Position numbers and translations under genes: made by a program. From Akkermansiaceae bacterium (GTDB lineage: Bacteria > Verrucomicrobiota > Verrucomicrobiia > Verrucomicrobiales > Akkermansiaceae): a DNA stretch of 50,090 nucleotides. The stretch lies in contig JAIPKB010000018.1 in assembly GCA_021733795.1 (NCBI GenBank), forward strand, positions 1 to 50,090, read 5' to 3'. Within the stretch, counting starts at the first letter, position 1, and every line of letters begins with the position of its first letter. Below are positions 25,346 to 34,132 of this stretch, piece by piece. The notes under the pieces were generated by a model. It did no database searches and was not told the DNA's origin. It saw only the letters and a list, made by a program, of their open reading frames with translations.

Positions 25346-25783
25346 TTGACCCAATAATTTGCTGGTGTTGCCTTGACCCACGCCAAAGTTAAGCTGGTTG
25401 AGTTGGAAGCCTTCCTGCAGGTCGTTGACGACCGCACAATTGCCCGGCTTGGTGAAATTGAGGATCTAATCGGGCTCGCCGGCGGGTAGGGGAGCGGCCG
25501 CCGCGCCGGGGGCGTTGGTCCATTTTGTGGCATCCCCCAGCTTGCCATCTCCGCCAGCCCAGGTGAATGCGTTGGCTTTGCCGCCCTTGACCACCGTGTA
25601 GCCGCTGGCGCAGCCGCCGTCGAAGGTGAGGACCACCAGTTGGTCGGGAATCGGCTTGCGCAGAATCCCATTCGGATCGGCCGGTTGTTGCGCCTCATCC
25701 GCGGCGGTCACGGAATGACCGCCCAACACCGCTGCGGCCAGCACCGCACACGCCCAAAGCTTTCTCGTTCTTGTTATTTCCAT
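25346..25783 (-). pseudogene. Chimeric remnant: polysaccharide-deacetylase N-terminus joined to a beta-strand-repeat fragment
   Basis: From the ATG at 25783 there is a signal peptide (MEITRTRKLWACAVLAAAVL). It is followed by KPIPDQLVVLTFDGGCASGY, close to the NodB-type start of secreted polysaccharide deacetylases (LTFDDGCAS); the second Asp is Gly. After TVVKGGKANA the sequence changes to FTWAGGDGKLGDATKWTN, a typical autotransporter-associated beta-strand repeat. A TAG at 25468-25466 then interrupts. Beyond it the same frame continues ILNFTKPGNCAVVNDLQEGF and QLNQLNFGVGQGN, as such repeats do. The whole is a mosaic of two unrelated genes and not functional as read. It lies just downstream of the GH2 gene. 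Confidence 0.5.
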
Positions 25784-25812
25784 GGCCTGATCATCTCTCT
25801 CTCTATGGGTCC

Positions 25813-28110
25813 TCATTCCACCAACAGGGCGAGATCGATGTACTGCCCTCCCCAGGTCTGGTGGGTATGCACCGCCAGCGTGTTGGCACCTTTTTTCAGC
25901 GCCTTTTTCAACTCCTCCGTGAGCATGAACATCTTGTACTGTCCGATAAAGCCCGAGACGCCAAGGATCTTCTGGCCGTTGACATAGATCTCGGTGTCCT
26001 CGTCATGACAGATGACGACAGCGCCGTTTTTCAAATCAGCGCCGTCGTAATCAAAGGTCTTCCTGAGGTAGATATCCGCGGTCTTCCATTCGGTCCGGAC
26101 CACGCCTCCACCAGTGCCAAACCCGGCAAGACCGGATTTCCACGATTTGTCATCGAACGCTTCGTTCATCCAGTCAGCAGCGGGCTCTTCCATCACATAG
26201 TGATAAGGCGTGCTCAGGGTGCCGTCCTGCACGGCACCCACCAGCACCTTCCATTGGGCAAAGGCGACTGCCACCGAAGGCTGTGGTGCAACCGGCTCAC
26301 CCCGTTCATACGCCGCCTGGCGGGCGGTGATGTCGTGCAGCTTTTTCGTGTCGAATTTCGGCTTGCGGTCATAGAAGTAGAGCCCGTTTCTTTCCTGTTC
26401 GATGTCGGTCAACTGGGTATAGCAGAACCCGAACAGGTTCGGGTTGTCGAGCATGGCATCGATGGTTCCCTGGTAGCGCTCATAGAACTCGTCAAGCGTC
26501 TTCGGGCCGTTTCCATAACTCCAACCGCCCTCGGTGGCCCAGCCGATGCCGCCGATTTCACTGATCATGAATGGAACGCCCCGGTCTGCCTGCGAGGATC
26601 CGGGGTTGAAGTAACGCGCCGGGGGATAGGGGCCTTCCACTTGGTTGGTAAAATAATCCAGCCATTTCTTGCGCAATTGGGCCGGATTCCCGGTGTAATC
26701 ATGAGCATCCCTGACTTCGGGATGGGGCAGCGTGTGGGCCCAGCCGCTGGCTTCCAATGCAGGCCTTGTGGGATCGACTGCTTTGGTGATGTGCCAGATC
26801 ATCTGCTGCAACTCGCCGGAGTCCTCAAAGTTTTCGTTGAAGGCGCACCACCCGACAACGGAGGGATGGTTTCTGTCGCGCAGCAGGATCTCGGTCCACT
26901 CGTTGACCACGGCGGAGAATCCCTCCCGCTGGTTGCCGTAACCGGCGTTGGGATACTCGCCCCACACCAGGTAGCCGAGCTTGTCCGCCCAGTAGAGGAA
27001 TCTTGGCTCAAAGACCTTCTGGTGCAGGCGCGCGCCGTTGTAGCCGCAGGCCATCGACCGCTCGACGTCCTTTTTCAACTCCTCGTCGGAAGGCGCGGTC
27101 CAGAGACCATCCGGATAGAACCCCTGGTCGAGGATGAGCCGCTGGAAAACGGGCTTGCCGTTGATCAGAATCTTGCGGCCGTCGATGGTGATCTTGCGCA
27201 GGCCGAAATAGCTCTTCAGCTCGTCGATCTGATCGTTGCCACTGCTTAGCGTGAGCTTCAGATCATACAGGAACGGAGCGCCGGGTTCCCATAACTTCTT
27301 CTCCTTGAGGTTCACCACGAGAGTGTTCTGCCATGGGCCTTTCGTGGTGTCGGAGCCCATCAGCCTGCCATCGGCAAACGCCTCCGCCTTGAGTGTTAGA
27401 TCCTGGTCCCGGCCGTCGATGCGCGCCGTGATCAGCACCCGTGCGTTGTCGGGATCCGGAACCACGGACAGGCTCTCGACAAATGAGGAGCCAACCGCCT
27501 CCAGCCAGACCGGTTGCCAGATGCCGGTGGTGCGGGTATAGAAGCAACTGTAGCTCTGATCGCCGCATTGCTTGCCACAGGGCTGGAGGCCCGACCACAT
27601 ATTGTCCAACACCTTCACCACCACTTCGTTCGCTCCGTCCTTGAGCAGGCTGGTGATGTCGAAATTGAACTCCACATTCTCGCCGATGTGTGATCCCGCG
27701 AGCTGGCCGTTGATGTAAACCCATGCCTGGTAGTCCACGCCGCCGAAATGAATCCGCACGCGTTTGCCTTTCATGGTTGAAGGAAGCTCGAAGGTCCTGC
27801 GGTACCAGACATCCTTGAGCTTCCGGGTGTTGCCCAGCCCGAGGCCCGACAGCTTGCTTTCCGGACAGAACGGGACAATGATTTTGGCGTTCAGGTCCTT
27901 TCCATAAGTCAGTCCCCGCGCCTCGCCGTCCGCCGCCTTGTCGATCTCGAACTGCCACTCGCCGTTGAGGGTCATCCAGTTCTCCCGCAACATGTCCGGC
28001 CGCGGATGCTCCGGGCGCGGCACTGCGGCCACCGAGTGGATTGCTCCAATTATCAGGATACCTGCAACCATCATTGCCAAGCAACCCGCCATGCTCTGTT
28101 TTCGATTCAT
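25813..28110 (-). CDS. Secreted GH2 family glycoside hydrolase (beta-galactosidase-like)
   Basis: This 765-aa protein has a signal peptide (residues 1-29). The N-terminal jelly-roll sugar-binding domain shows LNGEWQFEID, DVWYRRTFELP and the VDYQAWVYINGQLAG patch. An Ig-like domain spans about 215-315. The TIM barrel has acid/base Glu426 in CAFNENFED and nucleophile Glu518 in ISEIGGIGW. A C-terminal galactose-binding-like domain (about 620-765) has DIYLRKTFDYDG and EIYVNGQKIL. GH2 enzymes cleave beta-galactosides, beta-glucuronides, beta-mannosides or related bonds; the specificity is open. Start 28110 has no SD sequence. It is the downstream end of the CAZyme cluster, and its stop overlaps an ATG of the following remnant. 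Confidence 0.9.
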   Translation of the reverse strand: MNRKQSMAGCLAMMVAGILIIGAIHSVAAVPRPEHPRPDMLRENWMTLNGEWQFEIDKAADGEARGLTYGKDLNAKIIVPFCPESKLSGLGLGNTRKLKDVWYRRTFELPSTMKGKRVRIHFGGVDYQAWVYINGQLAGSHIGENVEFNFDITSLLKDGANEVVVKVLDNMWSGLQPCGKQCGDQSYSCFYTRTTGIWQPVWLEAVGSSFVESLSVVPDPDNARVLITARIDGRDQDLTLKAEAFADGRLMGSDTTKGPWQNTLVVNLKEKKLWEPGAPFLYDLKLTLSSGNDQIDELKSYFGLRKITIDGRKILINGKPVFQRLILDQGFYPDGLWTAPSDEELKKDVERSMACGYNGARLHQKVFEPRFLYWADKLGYLVWGEYPNAGYGNQREGFSAVVNEWTEILLRDRNHPSVVGWCAFNENFEDSGELQQMIWHITKAVDPTRPALEASGWAHTLPHPEVRDAHDYTGNPAQLRKKWLDYFTNQVEGPYPPARYFNPGSSQADRGVPFMISEIGGIGWATEGGWSYGNGPKTLDEFYERYQGTIDAMLDNPNLFGFCYTQLTDIEQERNGLYFYDRKPKFDTKKLHDITARQAAYERGEPVAPQPSVAVAFAQWKVLVGAVQDGTLSTPYHYVMEEPAADWMNEAFDDKSWKSGLAGFGTGGGVVRTEWKTADIYLRKTFDYDGADLKNGAVVICHDEDTEIYVNGQKILGVSGFIGQYKMFMLTEELKKALKKGANTLAVHTHQTWGGQYIDLALLVE

Positions 28111-28202
28111 CGTTTCGTGTGTGTTTTATTTTTTGGTCGTGAATGACTCTGGTTGTCTCCCGAAGTCCACCGGATGCCGCGCTGGAGAAGTTCAACAGGC
28201 GG

Positions 28203-29123
28203 CTAGCGCAGGCAATCGCCCGGCAACGGCAGGCCGTCGGCAGTGAGTTTCTGCCCGGCCATCATGCTGGAGCCGAGCTTCGGGTTGGAGAGGCGCCAGA
28301 CGAGCTTCTTCTCCTTGGTGATTTCCAGGAGGCCGCAACCCTCGTTGTTGTCATAGGCGGCGTAACAGCCGGTGACGATATTCCCGTTGGGCAGCAAGTG
28401 CATCCCGGTCATATTCCGGATTGTCACGCCGGGGATGTCCTTCGCGGAAAACTCCCACACCACTTTGCCCTGGGCGTCAAACTCGATGATCTTGTCCAGC
28501 GCCCCGACCATCGTGGTTTCCGCTGCGGTCCGGATTGCGGAGAACGCGATGTTCGCGGTCTTTAGTTCGAGCACCACCTCGCCTTTTGGCGTGTACTCCT
28601 TGGCGAGGTGAGCCCCGGAATGGCAAACGAGGTAGTTGCCGTTCTTCAGCTTGCGCGCCATGCGCATGTTGTGGTGCTCACCGGGGGTCGCCTGGCTGGT
28701 CTGTAGTTCAAAGACGACCTTGCCGGCCGGATCCACCTCGAGCACCTTGCCGGTGGAATTCTCGCCAATCATCGTGTTGCCGTTCGCCAGGCGCTGGCAG
28801 GCATACGTGCCCCCGCCGCGTTGCTCGGCGGCCTTGTACTGAAAGACGACCTTGTGTTCACGCGTGACCTCGGTGACGGAGTCGCCATCCGCATACAAGA
28901 CATTGCCGTTGGCCAGCAGCCAGGCGTCATGGGTGAGCCCCGTGGAATGCTGCCACTCCACCTCACCCGCTGCCGACAGGATCATCACGCCGTTGCCCGA
29001 CGCCAGAAGTTTCCCGCCGACCTCTCCGGTGATGCCGTCCGCCTTGGCCATCGCCCCGCCGAACGCCAACATCGCCGCCAGCCACATTGCCTGCTTCATT
29101 TGTTTTCTGCTTTGCACTTTCAT
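28203..29123 (-). CDS. Secreted beta-propeller (PQQ/arylsulfotransferase-like) protein
   Basis: This 306-aa protein has a signal peptide; the ATG at 29099 (MKQAMWLAAMLAFGG) is an alternative start. The mature part is a series of short blades with the pattern xGNTxxGExxxGKVLEVDPAGKVVxE, for example LANGNVLYADGD, LANGNTMIGENSTG, LKNGNYLVCHSG and LPNGNIVTGCY. This matches the six- or seven-bladed PQQ-like propellers of the arylsulfotransferase type. No catalytic motif is evident. It sits between the GH2 and alpha/beta-hydrolase genes, so a glycan-binding or sensing role in the cluster is possible. No SD sequence. Confidence 0.72.
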   Translation of the reverse strand: MKVQSRKQMKQAMWLAAMLAFGGAMAKADGITGEVGGKLLASGNGVMILSAAGEVEWQHSTGLTHDAWLLANGNVLYADGDSVTEVTREHKVVFQYKAAEQRGGGTYACQRLANGNTMIGENSTGKVLEVDPAGKVVFELQTSQATPGEHHNMRMARKLKNGNYLVCHSGAHLAKEYTPKGEVVLELKTANIAFSAIRTAAETTMVGALDKIIEFDAQGKVVWEFSAKDIPGVTIRNMTGMHLLPNGNIVTGCYAAYDNNEGCGLLEITKEKKLVWRLSNPKLGSSMMAGQKLTADGLPLPGDCLR

Positions 29124-29160
29124 CGCTTTACAGTCGTTTTTTGTTCAGGCGGGTTCCAGG

Positions 29161-29979
29161 TCACTTCGCCGGTTTTGCCACGGCCTCCTTGCAGAGGAGA
29201 TCGATCAGCGGGGAGAAATCGGGCAACCCGTGAGGGTGGTGGTCTCCGCCTTCCTTGGGGAAGATCTTGAAGCGGCCGCCGGATTTCTCCCAGAAGTCAA
29301 CGACGAGTTTGGCGTTATCGACATAAGGCACGGTTTTGTCGGCCGTGCCGTGGACGGAAATCAGGAAGACACCGTTCTTGATGGCGGGCGCGAAGCCGTC
29401 GGTCGGCCGGACGGATTTCTCCTTGGCTTCATCATCGGTGGCAAACTTGAACTCGGTCTTGTAGAGGTTCCAATCACCACCGCTGCCGCCGCCTTTTGCC
29501 GTCAGTTGGAATCCGCCCGGCCAGGAACGGATGTCGCACACGCCGTTATCCAGGTAAAGGACGCTGACGCGATCGGGATGCAGGCGGGTCCAGGCGTTCA
29601 CATAGAGCCCGCCGCGCGAGATGCCGAGCAGGGCGGGGCGGGCCGATAGACCGCGCTTGCCGTGCAGTTCCTCGTAAACTTTCTCCCAGACAGCCATGGA
29701 GCGCGGTGAGCCGAACTGGTTGCTGACGTTCACCCAGGCGACGTGCCAGCCCTTGGCGACGAGCGCGTCCTCGAACGAGCCGAGGTGGCCGGCGAATTCA
29801 CCGACCCACAGCCAGGGCTTGCCCGGGGCCGCCTGCGCCGGCACCTTGAGGCCGAGTGTTGTGCCGTCAATGGGGATCTTCTCCACCGTTGGCCGCGGAT
29901 TTTCCTTGGGCGGGTCCGCGGCAAGGCAGAACGGCAGGGCGAGCAGCGAATACAGAATGCAGACAAGGGTGTTTTTCAT
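29161..29979 (-). CDS. Secreted alpha/beta hydrolase
   Basis: From the ATG at 29979 (MKNTLVCILYSLLALPFCLA) this is 272 aa with a signal peptide. The nucleophile elbow reads LLGISRGGLYVNAW (GxSxGG type), an Asp candidate lies in VHGTADKTVPYVDN, and the His is in GGDHHPHGLPDF. These are the typical Ser, Asp and His of alpha/beta hydrolases. It could be a carbohydrate esterase removing acyl groups from the glycan attacked by the neighbouring enzymes. The open frame upstream of 29979 belongs to other sequence and is rejected. The start overlaps (ATGA) the stop of a leftover GH95 tail. Confidence 0.8.
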   Translation of the reverse strand: MKNTLVCILYSLLALPFCLAADPPKENPRPTVEKIPIDGTTLGLKVPAQAAPGKPWLWVGEFAGHLGSFEDALVAKGWHVAWVNVSNQFGSPRSMAVWEKVYEELHGKRGLSARPALLGISRGGLYVNAWTRLHPDRVSVLYLDNGVCDIRSWPGGFQLTAKGGGSGGDWNLYKTEFKFATDDEAKEKSVRPTDGFAPAIKNGVFLISVHGTADKTVPYVDNAKLVVDFWEKSGGRFKIFPKEGGDHHPHGLPDFSPLIDLLCKEAVAKPAK

Positions 29980-30164
29980 GGATGATTCTTTTCGGATTGG
30001 ATGACCTTGGTTTCCCCGTTGACGCGGACGGCGGCCATGCGACGGTCGTTGGAGGCAACGCGGCAGGAGGTGACCTTGCCATCCTTCCATGCAATGTCCA
30101 CCTCAAATCCGCCGCGGGTACGGAGCCCATTGATGCTGCCGGCTGGCCACGCCTTGGGCAAGGA
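29976..30164 (-). pseudogene. C-terminal remnant of a second GH95 alpha-L-fucosidase gene
   Basis: The frame reads [20 protein letters not shown], then [18 protein letters not shown] and [13 protein letters not shown], followed by stop. It is clearly the same as the last ~58 residues of the complete GH95 gene at 44779-47067 ([20 protein letters not shown]...), and similar at DNA level. Homology stops abruptly at LPKAW, so some 700 codons are lost. A former GH95 gene was thus located here, directly upstream of the alpha/beta-hydrolase gene. Confidence 0.85.
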
Positions 30165-30304
30165 TAAGTCTGCGCAGCGCTGGTGTTTTCATGTTACGGC
30201 CAAATCGCCTGCATTTGCCATGCATCGAGCTTCTTCAGCACGGCGTCCCGTCCTTGCGCGCGGAGGGTGACGCCGGCGCTGTCCTGGCGGTTTGGATAGC
30301 GATG
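30165..30304. other. Unassigned gap between GH95 remnant and beta-helix remnant
   Basis: These 140 bases have no recognisable coding pattern or promoter. They probably contain the junction of the deletions that truncated both neighbours. Confidence 0.4.
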
Positions 30305-31122
30305 CTACTGACTTTGCACTGCCCCCAGGTCAAACCTAACTCCAGGCCGGACGGGAGTGCCGTGAAAATCGCACGGGCCCGGCGGAATCTTGAACAGGCC
30401 CTGCAGGTCAAGTCCTTGGCCAATCAGCGGCGAGGACGGCAGCAGGTTGTAGGCGTCGAGCGTCTTCCAACGGGCCGCATCGTCGAGGTCTCCCCCGCTG
30501 CCGGGCGCCCGCAACCGCGGATCGACCTGAAACCCGACCGCGGCCCCGTCGAGCATCTCCTGGCCTGATTTCTTTCGCCAATCTGCAAGACCGGCACAAC
30601 CAGCCACGCGCAGATCGCCATTGATGCGCCAGTAACCGTTGTTCTGCAAGGAGCAGGCCCCGGGATCAATGAACTCAGCGTCATGTCCAGCCCTTGCCCC
30701 TTGTTGGTGGTCTGGCCGTCGGGCTTCACGCCGGAACCTGCCAAGATCAGGTCGCGGACCTTGACGTACTGGCAATTCAGCAAGCGGATGCCGTACGAAT
30801 CGCCGGCCTGGATGGTCGCCGGCCCGTTGCCGTAGGAACCGATCTCGATGAACGCTTCCTTCGTGCCGGACGCTGTAATCAGCAGATTGCCGGAAAAACG
30901 CCGGCCGCCTTCAAAGAGGATGCGGTCGCCCGGACGAAGCGTGGCTTTGTGCGCACGCTCGATCGTCTGCCATGCTTGGTTCGGAGTTGTTCCGTCGTTG
31001 GCATCCGATCCGGCCGGAGTGATGTAATAGTCCGTGGCGCGTGCCTGCCCGCCGGCGAGCAACGTCAATGCAAAGGCGAAAGAACACAATTTGACGAATG
31101 GCGGAGTATTCATTTGTTTCAT
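30305..31122 (-). pseudogene. Secreted right-handed beta-helix protein, broken by frameshift and internal deletion
   Basis: From the ATG at 31122 there is a signal peptide followed by ATDYYITPAGSDANDGTTPN and QAWQTIERAHKATLRPGDRI, the classic start of pectate-lyase-like beta-helix proteins of this phylum. Then come FIEIGSYGNGPATIQAGDSY and GIRLLNCQYVKVRDLILAG. Near 30695 this frame loses sense. Another frame carries EFIDPGACSLQNNGYWRING and ends SSPLIGQGLDLQGLFKIPPG ... DFHGTPVRPG, RFDLGAVQSQ, the usual end of the same family. The middle helix coils are absent, so an internal deletion with frameshift is likely. An intact relative would be about 450-600 aa. Not functional as read. Confidence 0.7.
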
Positions 31123-31174
31123 TTCATTCACCTTCACTTGTCTGATTCATAGTATCACTGTTCTTCGCGCAAGA

Positions 31175-32698
31175 TCATTTTTCCAGCACCTCTGCCGGCG
31201 GCGGCGGAAGGATCCGCACCTCGGGCGAGAAGATGGGCGTCTTCGCCGCGGGTGGATCGACCGCGATCACCATATTCCCCAGCCACTCATAGGTGACGTT
31301 GACAGACGGGAGCCCATTCTTCCATGTCCCGCCTGCCTCGTGCAGGAAGTGCAGAAGCGGATAGACGATGGTCAATTCATCACCGATCTTGATCCCCGTG
31401 AACCCGACATAGTCACCGGACCACTGCACAGGCACGGCATGCGACCCGACAAACGCCTTGACCTGGTCCCGCGGTGCCCAGTGCGGAGGGCGCAGGAAGA
31501 AATCGTCTTGCACTCCCGCCTTCACCGTCAGGCGCCCGGTCTTCGGCATGAACGACACCACCCGTCCCCATTTTGAATCCCGGTTGAAACTCATGTTCAC
31601 GTACACGCCTGCCGGTCCGAGCTTCGATGCGGGATACCGATCAATGACGTGGCTCCAGGTCGTGTAGATGGCCCGCATCCCCTCGGGAGCGCAGCATCCT
31701 GCCAACATGATATAGGTGCCCTTTAAGATACTGTTTTCGATGTCGTTGAGCCCGCAACAACTGCGGATACCGCCCTGAAGTTTCCTGACATCTTCGAGTC
31801 CCTGCCAGATCTTCTCCTCGCCGCACGCGCGATTGACCATCCTGTATTCGGCCTCGAATTCCGGAGTGACGACGAACTGGCATGGACTGATGCGGTTGCG
31901 CAGATACCGTTCGACATTGTCGAAGTACTCGGGATGCCCGCCGCGGGCTATCATTGCCGCGTTGGACATCATGCCGGCAGGGAAATAGCACCTGCCGGGA
32001 ACCGGATAGACCGCGAGCATTTTTAGCCGCAGCATGATCTTGCGGGCGGTTTCCTTGGATCGCTCGTTACCTGTGCGGCGGAAGTCCTCGGCCAACGAAT
32101 TAAGGATCTTCGTCGCGCCCCAGACGTGGTACACGTAATCCTTTTCCATATAAACCCTGTTGATATCCCCCTCATTGTAGCAGCCGGGATGGGACAAGAC
32201 CGTGCCATCCGCCCGCACGTACGCCAGCATCCGCTTGTGAAACGCCGCCTCGGTGTCCTTGCCGGCCATCGAACCGCTGATTTCCCGCATGTAGTACCAT
32301 TCCCAATCCATCCGGGCGTCCGTGTCGCACGCAACCACCACATCATGCCCGCCAGGAACAGGCGGACAATTCATCAGGTTGGCCTGGAACACCGGTTCGT
32401 AATCGAATTCCTTACGCGGCGACCGGATCAGATAGTTCATCGCCCACTGAGCCATGCGCTGGAGATCAATGTCAGCGCTCCGTTCCACGGCAGACACCGG
32501 CGGTATGCTTGTTGGCGCCGGTGCCCGCACCGCAACATCGCGAACTTTTCCCGTAAGACCCTTTACTGTATTCTGCGAGACGATTTCACTGGCAGATACC
32601 GGAGGCAAAGATACCGGGGTCTTGTCGGCCCCCGCCACCGGATTGTAGAGAGCGAGCGCTGCGAAACCGATCAACCAACGTGTCGTTATCTTCTTCAT
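31175..32698 (-). CDS. Secreted six-hairpin glycosidase-like protein (GH127-like)
   Basis: This 507-aa protein has a signal peptide (1-23). The long (alpha/alpha)6-type region includes IDLQRMAQWAMNYLI, MDWEWYYMREISGSMAG and GCYNEGD. Conserved cysteines occur in GIRSCCGLND and in YIMLAGCCAPEGMRAIYTTW; the CC pair plus R recalls the Zn-Cys active site of GH127 beta-L-arabinofuranosidases. A C-terminal beta-sandwich (GGVYVN-like AGVYVNMSFNRDSKWGRVVS) follows, also as in GH127/GH146. Residues 24-75, with two PPVSA repeats, look like a linker. If correct, it would remove beta-L-arabinofuranose or a similar sugar. An SD-like AAAGG lies 6 bases before the start. Confidence 0.6.
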   Translation of the reverse strand: MKKITTRWLIGFAALALYNPVAGADKTPVSLPPVSASEIVSQNTVKGLTGKVRDVAVRAPAPTSIPPVSAVERSADIDLQRMAQWAMNYLIRSPRKEFDYEPVFQANLMNCPPVPGGHDVVVACDTDARMDWEWYYMREISGSMAGKDTEAAFHKRMLAYVRADGTVLSHPGCYNEGDINRVYMEKDYVYHVWGATKILNSLAEDFRRTGNERSKETARKIMLRLKMLAVYPVPGRCYFPAGMMSNAAMIARGGHPEYFDNVERYLRNRISPCQFVVTPEFEAEYRMVNRACGEEKIWQGLEDVRKLQGGIRSCCGLNDIENSILKGTYIMLAGCCAPEGMRAIYTTWSHVIDRYPASKLGPAGVYVNMSFNRDSKWGRVVSFMPKTGRLTVKAGVQDDFFLRPPHWAPRDQVKAFVGSHAVPVQWSGDYVGFTGIKIGDELTIVYPLLHFLHEAGGTWKNGLPSVNVTYEWLGNMVIAVDPPAAKTPIFSPEVRILPPPPAEVLEK

Positions 32699-32725
32699 GG
32701 AATACCTTTCTTGGATATCTCCCGC

Positions 32726-34132
32726 CTATTGAGAGGTTTTCACCAGCAGCTTGAGAATTCCCACACTGCCACCCTCGGCGCCAATCTCCAGTTGCTTCTC
32801 CTTGACGGTCCCAACCGTGCAAGTTTGCGCGAATTGATCGTTGACAAAACATTCGATCAGTTTCCCCTCGGCGAACACTTGGATCCTCACAGGTTTCGAG
32901 ATGTCCACCGGACAGGGACGGGTTCGATTGAATCCCGGACCGATGAGCGATAGTTGCCGGCTTTCGGGCGTAAGACACAGACGGTGGTGTCCGCCAATCG
33001 TAATGGCAAGCCGGCTCTTGGGAGTCATGGTGACAAGGCAGTCCAACAGGTAGTGTTCGGGGACGCTGAATGCCGCTTTCGCTTGCTCCTGCCCCGCGCT
33101 ACAGCGCAAGACAGACCCGTCGTATTGCCACTGTGAACCGGATTGCGTGAACTTCGGTTTGTCGGCCAGTTCAAGGGCGGTATGTTTGTAGACATTGACG
33201 ACTTCCGCGACGGGTTTCATGTAGAGGAGCCCGTTAGGACCTGCATAGATTTCACGCGGTATGGCCATCGGCCCCCCGGTAAACCACCCGCCGAACCACA
33301 CATGCCGTTTTCCATCCCAACATCGCTTGGCCGCGATGATGCAGGGCATATCAACCTCCCTTGTCAGTTCCGGGTACTTGTAGGGGCCTTCCAGCCTGTC
33401 CGAATAGCAGTACACCTTGCATGAATGGATGTAGTGCGTATCGCCAATCTTGAAGTAGTCCGGGCACTCATCCCCCGGCACCCCCTCAACAGGGTTCTGC
33501 TGCTGCCAGGTGACCAGATCTTTAGATGTCATCAGGCCAAATCGAAAGCCTTGCTTCCCTGGAACATTGCCGTTGAAATGCATCCAATACTCATTGGCCT
33601 TCCCATTCCAAAAAACCTGGGGATCACGGAAGTCACGATCATGATGGTTGGCGTAATGGATGCCATCCGGCGCGATCATGTGCTCGGGATGTTTCGTCCA
33701 CTGGATCAGGTCCTTGCTCGTGGCGTGAGAGATGAACTCTTGCCCGGCCGGATTCCTCGGATTCCAGCTTGTGTACCAGGCATGAAAGACACCGTCCTTT
33801 TCCACGACGCAGCCGGTGAACATGCATCCTCCCTCCGGCCCGGTCGGGGCACTCTTGTCCGGGGTTAGAGCCGGCGGCAGCTCCTTCCAGGTCACGAGAT
33901 CCTTTGAGATGGCATGCTCCCAGTTGACGTCATTGTTGCCGGTCGGGTTGGTCAGGTAGAAGACATGATATTCGCCCCTCCAGTAAAAGGGCATGACATC
34001 TCCAACCGCACGCTTGGCCGGCATAAAATGAATCGGCGAGCGATATTCCGGCATCTTGTCGGTTTGCGCCACCGCCGATGCGCTGCAAAGAGCCAGCGTT
34101 GCGAAAGCGACCATCAGTTTTGCTGTCTTCAT
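32726..34132 (-). CDS. Secreted five-bladed-propeller glycoside hydrolase (GH32-like, clan J)
   Basis: This 468-aa protein has a signal peptide (1-22). Blade motifs read YHVFYLTNPTGNND, NWEHAISKDLVTW, FRDPQVFW (RDP at 169-171) and DECPDYF (EC at 222-223), the order seen in GH32. The C-terminal beta sandwich includes LDCLVTMTP...RLAITIG. The usual N-terminal WMNDPNG nucleophile motif is not recognisable; the corresponding stretch is AVGDVMPFYWRGEYHVFY, with a single Asp. It may therefore act on something other than fructans. The start overlaps the stop of nothing, but its own ATG overlaps the upstream gene's stop (ATGA). AGGA lies 10 bases upstream of the ATG. Confidence 0.78.
   Translation of the reverse strand: MKTAKLMVAFATLALCSASAVAQTDKMPEYRSPIHFMPAKRAVGDVMPFYWRGEYHVFYLTNPTGNNDVNWEHAISKDLVTWKELPPALTPDKSAPTGPEGGCMFTGCVVEKDGVFHAWYTSWNPRNPAGQEFISHATSKDLIQWTKHPEHMIAPDGIHYANHHDRDFRDPQVFWNGKANEYWMHFNGNVPGKQGFRFGLMTSKDLVTWQQQNPVEGVPGDECPDYFKIGDTHYIHSCKVYCYSDRLEGPYKYPELTREVDMPCIIAAKRCWDGKRHVWFGGWFTGGPMAIPREIYAGPNGLLYMKPVAEVVNVYKHTALELADKPKFTQSGSQWQYDGSVLRCSAGQEQAKAAFSVPEHYLLDCLVTMTPKSRLAITIGGHHRLCLTPESRQLSLIGPGFNRTRPCPVDISKPVRIQVFAEGKLIECFVNDQFAQTCTVGTVKEKQLEIGAEGGSVGILKLLVKTSQ

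Noticed and set aside
24967..25698. 243-codon minus-strand frame taken as one gene
   Set aside because: Its first half is an out-of-frame reading of the deacetylase-like remnant and only its middle resembles a transposase tail; the homology crosses frames, so it is not a gene.
25771..27249. 492-codon open frame on the plus strand
   Set aside because: Shadow of the GH2 gene; the composition is typical of antisense frames and no domain is visible.
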